Shown: positions 35,001-43,291, counted from the stretch's first letter. The stretch is 64,000 nt of DNA from Amphiura filiformis (GCF_039555335.1 NC_092629.1:2675935-2739934); one strand, 5' to 3'. Notes: a model not told the origin generated them from the sequence alone. Translations and numbers: made by a program.

Positions 35001-36269
35001 AAAGTGCATACACACAATATACTATTACTAGTATATTAGTACTAATAAATACGAATATAATCCTAACCCTAACCCTAACCCTAACCCTAACCCTAATCCC
35101 TAACCCTAACCCTTACCATAACCCTAACCCTAAGCCCTAACCCTAACCTTAACCCTAACCCTAACCTAACCCCTAAACTCCAACCCTAACCCTAACCCTA
35201 ACCCTAACCCTTACCCTAACCCTAACCCTAACCCTAACCCTAACCCTAACCCTAACCCTTACCCTAACCCTAACCATAAGACCCTAACCCTAAGACCCTA
35301 ACCCTGGCAATAATGAACCTTGCCTCGGACTATGCGGTTAGTGATATATTGCGGCCCATTATGGTTGCAGAAAGAAATTAAGCTTCCCGCGTACATCCTC
35401 TCATATTGTGATTTCAGTTGCTTGATAAAAGGCCTCTCTGCTCTCTCGCTCTCTCTGCTTATGAAGGGCTGTAATGGCGTAGCTAGGGGTGGGCCACCCT
35501 GGAAAAATCTGGGGGTGGTTTGGAGGGAGAAGGGAAAAAAGAGAAAGGAAAGGGGGAAAGAAAAAAGAAAAGAAGGGAAATGAAGAAAAAAGAAAGAAGG
35601 GGAAAGGAGGTAGTTGGCAAACTCAGGGCAGTGGGAGGGGGCAAGGGAGACAAGAGACAACCTTCAAGGGGGGAAAATTGGCAAATTGATCCCCTGTTTA
35701 ATTATTGGATACATCTTGATTTGTTTTTTGTTTTGTTTTGTTTTGGGGTTGGGTTTTTTCTGTGGGGGTCACAAATGAGGTGTCAAATAAAAGATGACAT
35801 CTTCCGCAATAAAACGTTTTGTTTTATTGCATGACTTAAAACCAATGGCGGCTTATAAAACTGAGTAGATACTTTCTGTGCTAGGTTTATTTTAGTGCAT
35901 GATGGGATATTGACAAAGGTCTATGATCTTTCTTCCAGAAGACCAGATTCAATATTTTGTTATAAATGTATAATGTCAATAATGAATAGTCGAGAATTCT
36001 TGTTCGAAATGTTTTACTAAAATCAAATCTTTAACCGCTTCTTTCCCCTGCAGTTTTACATCATCATGAACGTTGCAGTAGGTGGTACTGGTGGTTTTTT
36101 CTCCGATGGTTTAGTTAACAAACCCTATCCTAAACCATGGAAGGACACATCAGGCACGGCACCTAAAGATTTTTATTTAGCCAAGGATGATTGGTATCCC
36201 ACGTGGAACGGAGAAGATGCGGCACTGCAAATTAAATATATCAGAGTTTGGGCACATGGATCCTACTAA
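14384..36269 (+). CDS. Gene 2: secreted GH16 beta-1,3-glucanase / beta-glucan-binding protein, complete (10 exons)
   Basis: Ten exons (14384-14516, 15553-15689, 17328-17402, 24694-24757, 26370-26552, 28065-28142, 29761-29875, 30315-30386, 32046-32190, 36054-36269) sum to 1218 nt, or 405 residues plus stop, with no frame break. Order: signal peptide 1-20; basic linker about 27-42 with RKRTKR; four-cysteine motif about 47-63; GH16 domain from LIFEDEFDTFD to the C-terminus. The catalytic motif GEIDIVEARG gives E216, D218 and E221. The pair NLCTG/WWGCER probably forms a disulphide, and the protein ends in IKYIRVWAHGSY, the usual last beta strand of the family. Predicted extracellular beta-1,3-glucan hydrolase. 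Start chosen because it gives a clean signal peptide and follows a possible TATA box. An array of duplicated exon-5 starts lies in intron 4. Confidence 0.92.
14517..15552. other. Gene 2 intron 1
   Basis: AT-rich with poly-A-rich tracts (15110-15190). No repeat of known family and no exon were seen. Confidence 0.5.
15553..15689 (+). CDS. Gene 2 exon 2
   Basis: 137 nt, phase 1 to 0, acceptor CTTTTTCAG, donor GTGAGT. Encodes GPCTNYPCDASCDMRIAPCN, then LIFEDEFDTFDMDTWEHEF and the glycine loop AGGGG. Confidence 0.93.
15728..16003. mobile_element. Short inverted-repeat element with 40-nt perfect arms
   Basis: 15728-15767 and 15964-16003 are exact reverse complements (start GCCTGCGTCAGACGCC). 196-bp loop. 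The element begins 38 bp after the exon 2 donor. Perfect arms suggest a recent insertion. Confidence 0.75.
16005..16427 (+). mobile_element. tRNA-derived SINE
   Basis: The tRNA-like head has an A-box-like GTGGCGCAATGG (about 16016) and B box GGTTCAATTCC within CCCGGGTTCAATTCCCGG (about 16060-16074). Then comes an A run, a body of about 300 bp (CTTCGGAGGGGACGTTAAGC) and a terminal A-rich tail at 16415-16425. Gene 2 intron 2. Confidence 0.75.
16428..17327. other. Rest of gene 2 intron 2
   Basis: Holds the repeat fragment shared with 45-145 (16617-16695), the 90-bp repeat shared with 9895-9990 (16909-16996), and 16996-17210, a palindromic repeat related to 27225-27560 (AAATCGGTGTATTTCCGAAGATATC and GATACCAAAATC phrases). 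No exon. Confidence 0.5.
17328..17402 (+). CDS. Gene 2 exon 3
   Basis: 75 nt, phase 0 to 0, acceptor CGCTTTACAG, donor GTAAGTAC. Encodes NWEFQYYSNNRSNSYVRDG and LFIKP, aligned without gaps to gene 1 exon 3. Confidence 0.93.
17473..17773. mobile_element. Palindromic TA-target element, copy 1 (301 bp)
   Basis: Ends CGCTGGCGAAGTTACGTAAT and its complement, flanked by TA. Almost a complete palindrome with a central region carrying CATCACCTG and CAGGTG. Gene 2 intron 3. Confidence 0.8.
17886..18196. mobile_element. Palindromic TA-target element, copy 2 (311 bp)
   Basis: Same ends and flanking TA as the copy 113 bp upstream. The two are about as diverged from each other as separate insertions would be. 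Confidence 0.8.
18203..18555. mobile_element. TTAA family B element, worn copy
   Basis: Shares the interior of family B (GCATTTTTCTCAAAAA, ATTATAGGGGCAA) and ends GGTGTAGTAACACCTTAA. The left terminus has decayed. Confidence 0.6.
18628..19001. mobile_element. CAGCAAACAC...GTTTGCTGG element, solo copy
   Basis: Inverted ends CAGCAAACACAAGAACGTTT and AAACGTTTTGGGTTTGCTG enclose (A)ACGTTTTA-rich sequence and the phrase GGTTATCAGCAAAAG. It is the reference for the nested copies at 32932-33624. Confidence 0.7.
19035..19289. mobile_element. CCCAGTGGGCACA element with TA target duplication, 255 bp
   Basis: Ends CCCAGTGGGCACA and TGTGCCCACTGGG, flanked by TA (19033-19034, 19290-19291), with AACGTTGA-rich interior. 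The host sequence without the insertion survives at 59880-59910. Confidence 0.88.
19292..20463. other. Gene 2 intron 3, repeat relics
   Basis: 19292-19470 continues the repeat related to 59895-60030. A near-perfect 80-bp hairpin lies at 19890-19969 (CACGCCTACTGACAGCTA and complement). 20199-20455 has weak inverted ends (GAGGTTGTGC / GCACAACCTC). No exon. Confidence 0.5.
20464..21097. mobile_element. TTAA family A foldback element, copy 1
   Basis: Begins TTAAGGGATCTAAAATGAGC, ends CCCTTAA. The arms carry GAGCAC-TCAGA-TATCGAATTG and GAATACGAAG-ATGTC in inverted orientation. The right terminus is shortened relative to the other copies. Confidence 0.8.
21190..21350. repeat. Dispersed repeat, copy 1
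   Basis: About 160 bp matching 32215-32385 in the same orientation (GCAGAGTATGAGTTTTTG, AAAGGTCATTCAATGAAT). Family unknown. Confidence 0.7.
21352..24693. other. Gene 2 intron 3, remaining part
   Basis: 21400-21760 is rich in TTGATTGA-type steps. 22745-23060 is an almost pure purine (GGGAGA) tract. 24125-24206 holds two direct copies of CTCTCCATACACAAATGAAC. 24440-24486 is a short inverted repeat around GACGGCGTTG. No exon recognised. Confidence 0.5.
24694..24757 (+). CDS. Gene 2 exon 4
   Basis: 64 nt, phase 0 to 1, acceptor CATCTTCTACAG, donor GTAAGA. Encodes TLTEDSHGGPDFLRSGVLSLW; one codon longer than gene 1 exon 4. Confidence 0.9.
25340..26459 (+). repeat. Nine-copy 121-bp tandem array of 3' splice site plus exon 5 start
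   Basis: GGTGGATCT-type exon starts fall at 25402, 25523, 25644, 25765, 25886, 26007, 26128, about 26250 and 26370. Each unit holds 31 bp of intron end (AATCTGCTCTTTTGTAATTA, then TTGGTATTAG or TTGGTATAAG) and the first 90 nt of exon 5 up to AACCCAATTCAAT. Only the last unit continues into the rest of exon 5. A partial unit (exon part only) opens the array. Most units differ by only a few bases. 121 is not a multiple of three; read-through from an upstream acceptor stops at TGA (first unit) or at CGC TAA in the next unit. First and last units have TATAAG acceptors; most inner ones have TATTAG. Confidence 0.97.
26370..26552 (+). CDS. Gene 2 exon 5
   Basis: 183 nt, phase 1 to 1, donor GTAAAC. 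Encodes GSPANLCTGNAWWGCERTG, DNYINPIQSARLRTVNSLG and VEVSAKMPVGDWLWP. This is the last unit of the 121-bp array and the only one followed by the complete exon. Confidence 0.93.
26624..26790. repeat. (GATC)n to (GATT)n microsatellite
   Basis: Starts as GATCGATC and changes to GATTGATT with a short CTTG interruption. About 70 bp after exon 5 of gene 2. Confidence 0.95.
26816..27917. other. Gene 2 intron 5, middle part
   Basis: 27225-27560 is a palindromic repeat related to 16996-17210. The phrase ATCAAAATGGAGGACTT-CATC occurs twice (26902, 27803). No exon. Confidence 0.5.
27925..28022. repeat. (TTATTTA)n microsatellite before exon 6
   Basis: A 7-bp repeat of about 100 bp whose tail forms the T-rich tract in front of the exon 6 acceptor. 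It has no stop in any plus-strand frame, so it reads open into exon 6 by composition. Confidence 0.93.
28065..28142 (+). CDS. Gene 2 exon 6 (catalytic exon)
   Basis: 78 nt, phase 1 to 1, acceptor TTTTCGTAG, donor GTAAGAT. Encodes AIWLLPVDNPYGGWPASGEI and DIVEAR with E216, D218 and E221, the GH16 E-x-D-x-x-E motif. Confidence 0.95.
28308..28916. mobile_element. TTAA family A foldback element, copy 2
   Basis: TTAAGGGAAGGGGTATGAAC at the left, ATTCCAGTTCCCTTAA at the right. Inner arms as in the other family A copies. Gene 2 intron 6. Confidence 0.85.
28917..29760. other. Gene 2 intron 6, right part
   Basis: AT-rich. 29500-29600 resembles the ACGTTTTA/AATATAACCCGGCA repeat family. T-rich run at 29176-29198. 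No exon before 29761. Confidence 0.5.
29761..29875 (+). CDS. Gene 2 exon 7
   Basis: 115 nt, phase 1 to 2, acceptor GCTGCTTAAG, donor GTAAGG. Encodes GNLQLTDKGTSVGVDQVGST and MHWGPFFSLNSWDRTHGS. Single copy here, whereas the matching exon of gene 1 starts a tandem array. Confidence 0.93.
30315..30386 (+). CDS. Gene 2 exon 8
   Basis: 72 nt, phase 2 to 2, acceptor TTTTACGTTCAG, donor GTAGGT. Encodes NLQNGHYGEAFHLYTLEWTP TEI, the GH16 strand with F-H-x-Y-x-x-E-W. Confidence 0.93.
30424..30656. mobile_element. Short inverted-repeat element, 233 bp
   Basis: Arms TTTGATCAGCTCGTAATCGG and complement, 38 bp after the exon 8 donor of gene 2. Confidence 0.7.
31181..31510. mobile_element. GGCGTAATTAG/CTACGCCACTG repeat
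   Basis: Left end CACTGGCGTAATTAGC, internal TAGCTACGCCACTGCC, right end TAGTTACGCCACTGCA. It looks like two related inverted-end elements or one with an internal end. Similar ends occur at 35471 and 22783. Confidence 0.55.
31880..32040. repeat. (TTTA)n microsatellite abutting the exon 9 acceptor
   Basis: About 160 bp of TTTA with two C interruptions, ending 5 bp before exon 9, so the branch-point region and T-tract are microsatellite. A shorter (TTTA)n lies at 31660-31700. All plus-strand frames are open by composition. Confidence 0.95.
32046..32190 (+). CDS. Gene 2 exon 9
   Basis: 145 nt, phase 2 to 0, acceptor TTCATTTAG, donor GTAAAC. Encodes ISVDSKVVMRADPGPNGFYD, then FGDFANRAPNTQNPWENSP and NKMAPFDRE. 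Confidence 0.93.
32215..32385. repeat. Dispersed repeat, copy 2
   Basis: Matches 21190-21350 in the same orientation. It starts 24 bp after exon 9 of gene 2. Confidence 0.7.
32386..32931. other. Gene 2 intron 9, left part
   Basis: Loose inverted ends around 32506 (CGTCGGTCACATCAC) and 32778 (GATGTGACCAACGAC) suggest a decayed element. Nothing coding. Confidence 0.4.
32932..33624. mobile_element. CAGCAAACAC element with a second copy nested inside
   Basis: Outer ends CCAGCAAACACAAAAACGTT and AACGTTTTGTGTTTGCTGG. The inner copy at about 33191-33474 (CCCAGCAAACACAG ... TTTTGTTTGCTG) interrupts the phrase ATATTTGCAGTAG-TTATC that is continuous at 18836-18856. Confidence 0.75.
33625..34502. other. 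Gene 2 intron 9, middle part
   Basis: Ordinary AT-rich sequence. Short direct steps GTCAATCAA repeat three times near 34343-34372. No element ends or exon recognised. Confidence 0.4.
34503..34611. mobile_element. 109-bp hairpin element
   Basis: Arms AATCCATATACCCCCTATGG and inverted CCATAGTGGTGTATGGATT; GACATGACCTTAATCT is inverted just inside. Minimal MITE-like structure. Confidence 0.7.
34743..35380. repeat. 33-bp perfect inverted repeat bracketing the telomere-like block
   Basis: 34743-34775 and 35348-35380 are exact reverse complements (TAATTTCTTTCTGCAACCAT at the start of the left arm). The span encloses the CCCTAA array and a tRNA-like stretch at 34890-34965. Confidence 0.85.
35062..35305. 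repeat. Interstitial telomeric repeats (CCCTAA)n
   Basis: About 240 bp of CCCTAA (TTAGGG on the other strand), with scattered variants such as CCCTTA and extra C. The variants point to an old internal block rather than a chromosome end. Gene 2 intron 9. Confidence 0.97.
35471..36053. other. Gene 2 intron 9, right part
   Basis: Starts with GGCGTAGCTAGGGGTGGGCC, an end like those at 31181-31510, then a purine-rich GGGAAA tract at 35515-35670. The rest is plain intron before the exon 10 acceptor CTTTCCCCTGCAG. Confidence 0.5.
36054..36269 (+). CDS. Gene 2 exon 10 (last coding exon)
   Basis: 216 nt including TAA at 36267. Encodes FYIIMNVAVGGTGGFFSDG and, near the end, WNGEDAALQIKYIRVWAHGS Y. 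N-V-A-V-G-G and Q-x-x-Y-x-R-V-W are standard C-terminal GH16 laminarinase signatures. Confidence 0.95.
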   Translation, partial: FYIIMNVAVGGTGGFFSDGLVNKPYPKPWKDTSGTAPKDFYLAKDDWYPTWNGEDAALQIKYIRVWAHGSY

Positions 36270-36868
36270 GGCGGCAAACTTTAATGATGCTGTTTTGTTG
36301 TGATCACCGCATGATACCGAATAACACCCATATCCTTCCTTTGTATTATTCAACGATAGAGGGCGAAGTTGCCTATTTTTGACCTTGGTCGTGTAAAGCA
36401 CTTTACATGTGCGATACGGCACGGAATAGCAATGTTATTCAGCATTATGCACAATTCATGACGAAATCAAACAAATTATCTTTATTAGAGGAGTGAGAGA
36501 ATCGTTTAATATCTGATGACAATCACAGATTTATGTACAAAACATTTTGCCTAAATGCTTCATGTAACGATCAACAGTTAGTATAAATAGGTAAATATAA
36601 TCATGTAATTCCACCCGTTTGTTGCTTTTTGTTGCAGTTGAATTCGAAATTCAACCACATCCAGACATTTTAGAGCTTGTATTGAATATTGAGCGTAGAT
36701 TTTGACATACAAATTTAGAATTCCTTACCTGAAAAACATTTCATAATTGGGAACACGTTTTTACTCTGTGTAGGTTTAATAGAAAGCTTAATTAAGGCAC
36801 ATTAATTGGAACCGTACTGTATACTTAAATATGTTAAAACAGGTCAAAATACTCGTCGGATATTGAAC

Positions 36869-36874
36869 AATAAA
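36869..36874 (+). terminator. Candidate polyadenylation signal of gene 2
   Basis: AATAAA 600 bp after the stop codon, the first clear match downstream. Motif only. Confidence 0.4.
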
Positions 36875-38880
36875 TCTCTACCGAAATACTGATTTCTAAA
36901 ACCATAATCAAGGTGAATTTTGGTCTCAATTTTGTTTTAATCCATTATTTTCCATCCCCCACTAAAGTATTTATGAACCCTCACTATGACAGAAATACAT
37001 TAAGCCAAAGAATTAAGGTACCAGTTATGTTCACCCCTTGTATATCTAAAACAAAGACAGGTGTGTCATAATTGGAACCAGCAGCAAATAGCTGCATTTC
37101 TTGAAATCGTTCGACAAAATAATAAAGGCAAGACGATCGAAAAAAACCAAGGTAGGTGCAAATTTAAAAGTTGCAGTTCGCTCCATGACGTATTGATTGT
37201 ACACAAAGCGTTCTCGAACAAGAAACTAGCGACGTGTTTCCATTGATTAACATAAAAACATGTTAAACCAAGCGCCGTGCTTTCATTGATTTGACACAAA
37301 AGTGCAACTTTTGATTTCGTTTCTTCCGTAGATTTTAGATCACCGTTTCTTTAATTCTCAACCAATTTCAACAAATGAGGTCTTAAATCAAAGCTAAAGA
37401 GTACAGGTCTTTGCTGTTTGTTTAAATTTTTACATATTTGGATATTTAGGATTTTGGACATTTAGGATATAAAGGGGTAAACACAACTGGTACCTTAATT
37501 ATTTGGCTTACTGTAGTTGTTTTGTTGTATTGAAGGCCAACTGCATACGTAGAATATTTTATTACACCTCTTACATATTCATGAGTTATTGATGCCGATT
37601 AATTGGTGAGTCACGTACGACAAAAAACATTGAGCTACAACCAGCTGATCTATACGTAAACAGACTATTAACCGGTTATGGCTACGCAAAGCTTTTACAA
37701 AATCTGTGTACACAAAGCGTTTAATGCACGTAGCCTCATTCAAAATTATTTTTTGACAGTATAAATTTTCGTATAAAAAATATCAGAATTAAACAGCATT
37801 AAAATGAGTACAAAGAAACTCAGTACTGGTTCAGTAGTTCTTAAGATAGCTCTTGATATTTTGAGAAAATATCTCAAAATTTTGAACTTTTATGTTGAAG
37901 CCTATGACCAGCACGTATTATCAATTACTTAACATTTAACGCTCCATTTGACGGAGTGCTTACCCACTTTGACTCAAAAAGGCCCGACGCATGTTGAAAT
38001 TTTTTAAATAGAACCAGCTTATATGTGAGTGGACGCGGCGAATCAGCCGTAAACTCGGCAAATTGTATTCTGAGTTAAAGTGTAAAATGTATGTGAAGGT
38101 CGTATTCATAGGTGTATCAATTCGTTGCGACAAGTATCTTATCAAACGCTGTTTAAATCAATCAATAATACTACTGCTGAAGAGGATAATAAGCTTCTAC
38201 CTATTTCTATAGAATAGTTCTTGTCTTTGTTTGCTTTGGCTAAATCCTGCTTAGTTGAAAGGTTTGTATTTTACATCATCTATAATGTTTTAAAATTGAA
38301 TATAAATTACAGATTAAATTATAGCATTTATAACAATAATAATGGAGCGTATTTATTCCGCGCAAATATCAGCAAAAAGATCTCAGGGCGGGCATTACCT
38401 TCCTAATGCCACTTTAACATGACGATTGATTTGTTTTCCTTAATTAAAAAATATCTGTGTTATGTAGTAAAGTTAAATAGTTTCCAGAGTCTAAATATTG
38501 TCTCACACTACAATTATACTGGTAAATCAATCCAATATTATACTGGTAAATCAATCAAATATTCATATTCAAAATCAACTACGAAATCTTAAACTTCTTA
38601 AAAATAATATGGATTTCCGATTGTTATACGTGACAAGCAAAACGCAATATACAAAGCATGGTTAAGTTTGCTATTCCATCTATTTATTCCGGTTATTCCT
38701 TTATATGGAAGCATAAGTGTATCATTTGGAGCCCGAGAATTGGTCGCCACCAGCCCATTCTTGGATTTTGCTCCCCAAACTAAGGAAAAGCTCAGCAAAA
38801 CACAAATCGGGTAGCGATTTTAGGGTTTTGCAATCCATTCCTAAGAATGGGCAGTAATACCGGGTTACATGTAATGTTAA
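36875..38880. other. Intergenic stretch after gene 2
   Basis: AT-rich, low similarity to other parts of the window, no exon and no clear element ends. Confidence 0.4.
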
Positions 38881-39125
38881 TTCAATGCATTGAAATCGAA
38901 GTGAATTGAAATGAATTTTGGGCGATTTTCATTTCAATGCATTGGAATTGAATTGGAATCGAAATGAGTGGGCTTGGGCATGAATTGAATTGGATTGGAA
39001 TTGAAATCATCGTGAGCAATGAAGAATTGAATTGGATTGGAATTGAAATCATGTTGAGTGATGAAGAATGAAGTGGAATCGAAATGAAATTCAGCTTTGA
39101 TTTCAATTCAGCATTTCAATTCACA
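38881..39125. repeat. GAATTGGAATTGAA minisatellite-like tract, copy 1
   Basis: Imperfect repeats of ATTGAATTGGAATTGAAATG. A related tract lies at 40083-40312 and a shorter one at 9300-9410. Confidence 0.75.
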
Positions 39126-39825
39126 AGCAGATGTCTGTGATTCCAGATCATTCCACCTGTAAAAAGTGCCCTTCCCCAGTTCTGAATTCTGATACACTTC
39201 CAGGTCTATTCATACAAGAGACACATATTAAAAACTTTTGGCACTAATCATAAAGCCCCTATTTTTCTCAAGCTCCTAATTTTTATGCTCAAAAGTCATT
39301 GTACATTTGAACAAATTGTGAGAAAACCATTAAAGAAAATGCTTATATCTTTGACAGCTTTTTTCACACTTTTTCAAAAGTACAAGAATTTTGGGTGTAA
39401 AATCTTAGGAGGAGCAGGCGACAAGTAGGGGCTATCTAATAGTATCAAAACTTGATTTTTGACATCTTTGAGGTCAGTGTGGGGACAGGGTCCCATTATC
39501 AATCATACCTGAAGTTTAGAAAATAATGTGCATGGCGGACAAGAATTTAAGACAAATGTTAGGAAGTCAGTCACCTAAGAACTAAGAAGTTCCAAAGTTT
39601 CATAAAATAGGACCCAGAGGTCAAGGGTCACTCGCATTGTTTGAATGTGAAAAGTGAGTTAACATATAAACAATAAAATAAAAGTATCTTCTGTTGAAAT
39701 CTGAGACGAAAATTTAGGTATTTTCGTCTCAGGTTGAAATGCCTTTGTGACAAGTAGTGTATTTGATTTGGACTTTGTGTTGCTGACTCAAGTGTTATAA
39801 AATTGGCAGTAAAATTCAAAACATG
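39126..39825. other. Spacer between the two GAATTG tracts
   Basis: No gene. Plain AT-rich sequence with a small inverted pair ATTTTCGTCTCAG / CTGAGACGAAAAT at about 39700-39735. Confidence 0.4.
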
Positions 39826-40051
39826 CACTGCAAAAACAGTGTCTAGATATTAAACACCATTCTAGACACCATCTTGTCCTCGATTTGTAAACATGTCTAA
39901 ATGCTAAGCAGTCATGTTTAGTAATTTGATGCCTTGTGTTTAGAAATTAAACACTTGATGTTTTGAAGTTTGACATTTGTGTTTAGATTTTACATGTGTT
40001 TACAAATTGAGAACAAAAAGTGTTCACTCTCTAGATACAGTTTTTGCAGTG
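39826..40051. mobile_element. CACTGCAAAAA...TTTTTGCAGTG element, 226 bp
   Basis: Ends CACTGCAAAAACAGTGTCTA and inverted TAGATACAGTTTTTGCAGTG. The interior has TGTTTAGA/TCTAAACA steps. Same terminal type as 13163-13731. Confidence 0.75.
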
Positions 40052-40082
40052 AGCCTTTGGTCAATTAACACAAACTGCAACT

Positions 40083-40312
40083 GTATTGGAATTGGAATTG
40101 AATTGGAATTGAAATGAATGCCCAGAATTGAATTGAAATTGATTAGCTGTTAATTTCACTGCATTGGATTGGAATTGGAATGAAATGCTTTTGAAATTGA
40201 AAAATTGAATTGGAATCGAATTGAATTAATTCTAAAGCAAGGTGGATTGAATTGGAATTGAATAGCAAGACACCAGGTGTTGAAAGAATTGAATTTGAAT
40301 AGAATTGAAATA
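40083..40312. repeat. GAATTGGAATTGAA minisatellite-like tract, copy 2
   Basis: Same unit as 38881-39125, less regular. Confidence 0.7.
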
Positions 40313-41440
40313 AATTTTCTGGAGTGAAATAACAATAGTTACATGTAGATTCTTGAAAATAATATATGTTACTGTTAACAAATATAAATTTCCTTTTCAT
40401 GACATAATCTATGTACCCTCTACTAGTATCCCTGCGAATGTCAAGTTCACAACTGGCGTAGTTAGCTCGCATTCCACGCATTTCTGAGCAAGCTGTTCAC
40501 GTGACATAATACAACAGGAGGTTCATTACTACCGTCACAACCCCGTGCATTTGGCGGGCATTTGAGTAGGCCCATCTATACCATGGCAGATGTAGTATTT
40601 TATTCTGATGAACAGATAATCAAACTTGTTTAGTAATGTACTATGTATTTCACTATGTTGATGACATGACAGGAGACACAGCATGCAAAAACGCCGTCAC
40701 CAAAAAAGTGTTCTTCTCTAATGACCATCTTCCTTTATTTGTTATCAACAAGAGTCAGCAGCCAGAAGCTATTAAACTTAATTATTTTCAGTTTACAATA
40801 TAGGCTATAGCTTGACAATATGTTTCTTTTGTGCAATAAGTTCAAACATTAAAAAATAAGAGAAAAATAAAAGTAACAAAGAAAAAATATGAAAACAACT
40901 TGTGCCTGTGTTCAAATTTCGATGCGCGATATTTTGATGGTTATAGCCACTCTTGACACCCCTGCCATCTCGCGCTCATAAGTTAAGTTGCTTTTAAGAT
41001 ACAAAGTTGAAACTTAGCAGATAAGTAAAAGGGTGAATAAAGAATATATGAAAAATTTACATTGTTTTGTTGCACCATTACAAAATGCGGTTCATTTTCC
41101 ATATGTAACCTTTTTATGGGACACCTTGTACTATAGTATAGCCTCCGAATCTTGAGTTTAGCTGGGTAAAACTCAAATCCGAGCACGGATTGTAGGGCTT
41201 ACAAGCCCATTCCTAGGAATAAACCGCAAAATCAGGGTATAGCCCCCGCATCTTAGGTTTAGCTCGATAAAACTCAAATCAGGGAGCAATACCTTGTACT
41301 TCCATAATCGTTTGCATTATAGATATTCACAGTACATATATCGTCATAATTCACACAATACTGACCCTCGTTAACTAATTATGTAACACATTACGATTTG
41401 AAAACAACTAAAATAATATCCGTTTTTCCTTAAATGTTAA
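40313..41440. other. Intergenic stretch
   Basis: No exon. A direct repeat of TTAGCT-G-TAAAACTCAAATC occurs at about 41158 and 41261. Confidence 0.4.
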
Positions 41441-41716
41441 CATAGGATATGTCATTGATGGACATGACAGCTGGTTGGTTCGACTCGGCATTTTTGTTGT
41501 CTACCAACCTGCTGCCATGCCATATACCTGTATAAAGGGGTTACAGAGCTACAGGCCTCTAAACCTCAACTGTAATTCCTTCACTCATCGTTGTATTATG
41601 TATTTCCATAGTTTATTATATATGTATTATTCTTTATATCTTTATAATATATTATTCTTATGTATTATTCTCGTATCATGTAATGAGTGAAAAGATAATA
41701 ATAAATCTAATCTAAT
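41441..41716 (+). mobile_element. Possible LINE 3' end
   Basis: The stretch ends in AATAAATCTAATCTAATC, a short tandem tail typical of CR1/L2-like LINE 3' ends. No coding part is recognisable. Confidence 0.35.
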
Positions 41717-41720
41717 CTTC

Positions 41721-43291
41721 AGCTTGGGTCCTGGCGAAACAAATTACGCAAACGAAACTAATAAGATACAAGTCTGCGCAAACTTTGAGATCAATCTTGT
41801 CAGGCTAACAAGATTTGTGTAAAGAGAACATTGGCTTGGATTCCAGAGGGATGGTGTCTGTAAGAGACATAGCCACCAGAAAAGGACCAAATAAATTAGC
41901 AGTTCAGTAATTGCAGTACTCTCCCAGTTTTGAAAAAAAAAAATACGCAAAGCTGGGAACCAAACCCGAGGCCTCGTTAGTGTGAAGCATAAGGTTTTAA
42001 ACCACTAAACCAACTAACCATCAGCTGTGAGAAGTGGGATAAAACCCTTGATATTCCCTCATTTCAAATCATACGTTTTGGTTTCTCTTTGTTCAGAAAC
42101 CAAAATCGGGGATTAAAAAGTGGAGCAGATCTGGTCTGCAATCATAACACTTTTGTGCTGGGAGGACACAGTATAACCATAAGTATTATAATAGCATATT
42201 GTGCTAAGCATAATTATTATCGGATATCACCGCGTTAGTTTATAATCTAAATGAGCCGTACTGCAGAGACGTTTTTACCGAAACCTATCGTAGGTGGCTT
42301 ACTTTCATGTCACCGTATAATTACACCCCGAGCTCTACGGCCAGAGGCCTAGAAATCATGCCCATATATTCAGGGGGTCATTTGTTTGTTTGTATGAAAC
42401 ATAAACGATGCATGATGATGGAGTTTATATGATTATGGATTTGTTTATTGTCCCCTGAAAGCACAACCAATACCTCTTACCTAGACTTTTCCCCCACCCT
42501 CTTCCCTCGCCTCCCCCTACATTCGGTAACTCCTATCCACTATTCTACTCCACTCTCGAGGTCTCCTCTCTACATCATTCCCTTTCCACTTCCAATGCTC
42601 TCTCCCATCTGTTTCTCTTTCTCTTTTAAACATTTCTTTTGTATACTTCAAACCAACTGGTTATCTTCTTCACACAATTATATAACAAACTAAAATGAAA
42701 TCTCCTTGCTACAAAATTTAAGTTTCTAACAAAGGGTAGAAACACATATTATATCGATAATCATGTCAGTCAAGAGCTTAGGTAGGATAATAGGAAACTA
42801 CGTAACCAAAACCAAAACTAAAACTCAATATTTGAAATGAGGGATTGTTTAATGGAATAAATCAAAAGCAATCATGCTTTTCAGTTAAACCGTGCGCGCG
42901 TGTTACTGTTTGCCAAAGGAGTGTAACTCGAGGCTGTTAATCGTCAAAAACTGAAAATCGCGAATTTAAAAAATCAAACTTATTTGATCAGAAGGATGTT
43001 CTTATTTAGAATGCAATTTGTTGTGTCTGATGTGCTCTCAGGTCCCCCCCCCCCAAAAAAAAATACTGTGCAAATACTGTGTGTATCTATGCTAGGTCGT
43101 AAACTCTAACCACATAATCTGGTCCCTTCAAATTCTAACCAATTATTCGTTAGAATTTAGAGGGACCATATTATCTGGTCCACCTTACCTACTGATGTTT
43201 CCACACATATCGTGTTAGCTTGACCCATCGATCTTAAGGTTTGCGTAGACTTGTATCTGTTTGTGGAATATGTTTCGCCGGGACCCAAGCT
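41721..43291. mobile_element. Large inverted-repeat element, about 1.57 kb
   Basis: Arms of about 75 bp: AGCTTGGGTCC-GGCGAAACA and GATACAAGTCT-CGCAAAC, inverted at 43225-43291. Inside lie a tRNA-like stretch (41955-42020), a pyrimidine-rich tract (42480-42640), a family A fragment (42950-43050) and a small hairpin (43117-43181). No transposase frame. Confidence 0.7.

Noticed and set aside
35062..35305. True chromosome end
   Set aside because: The CCCTAA block contains many variant units and is followed by the last exon of gene 2, so it is internal.
41744..41950. Minus-strand frame with a hydrophobic run as a transmembrane exon for gene 3
   Set aside because: It lies inside the inverted-repeat element at 41721-43291 and includes its arm; no splice sites in the right phase.
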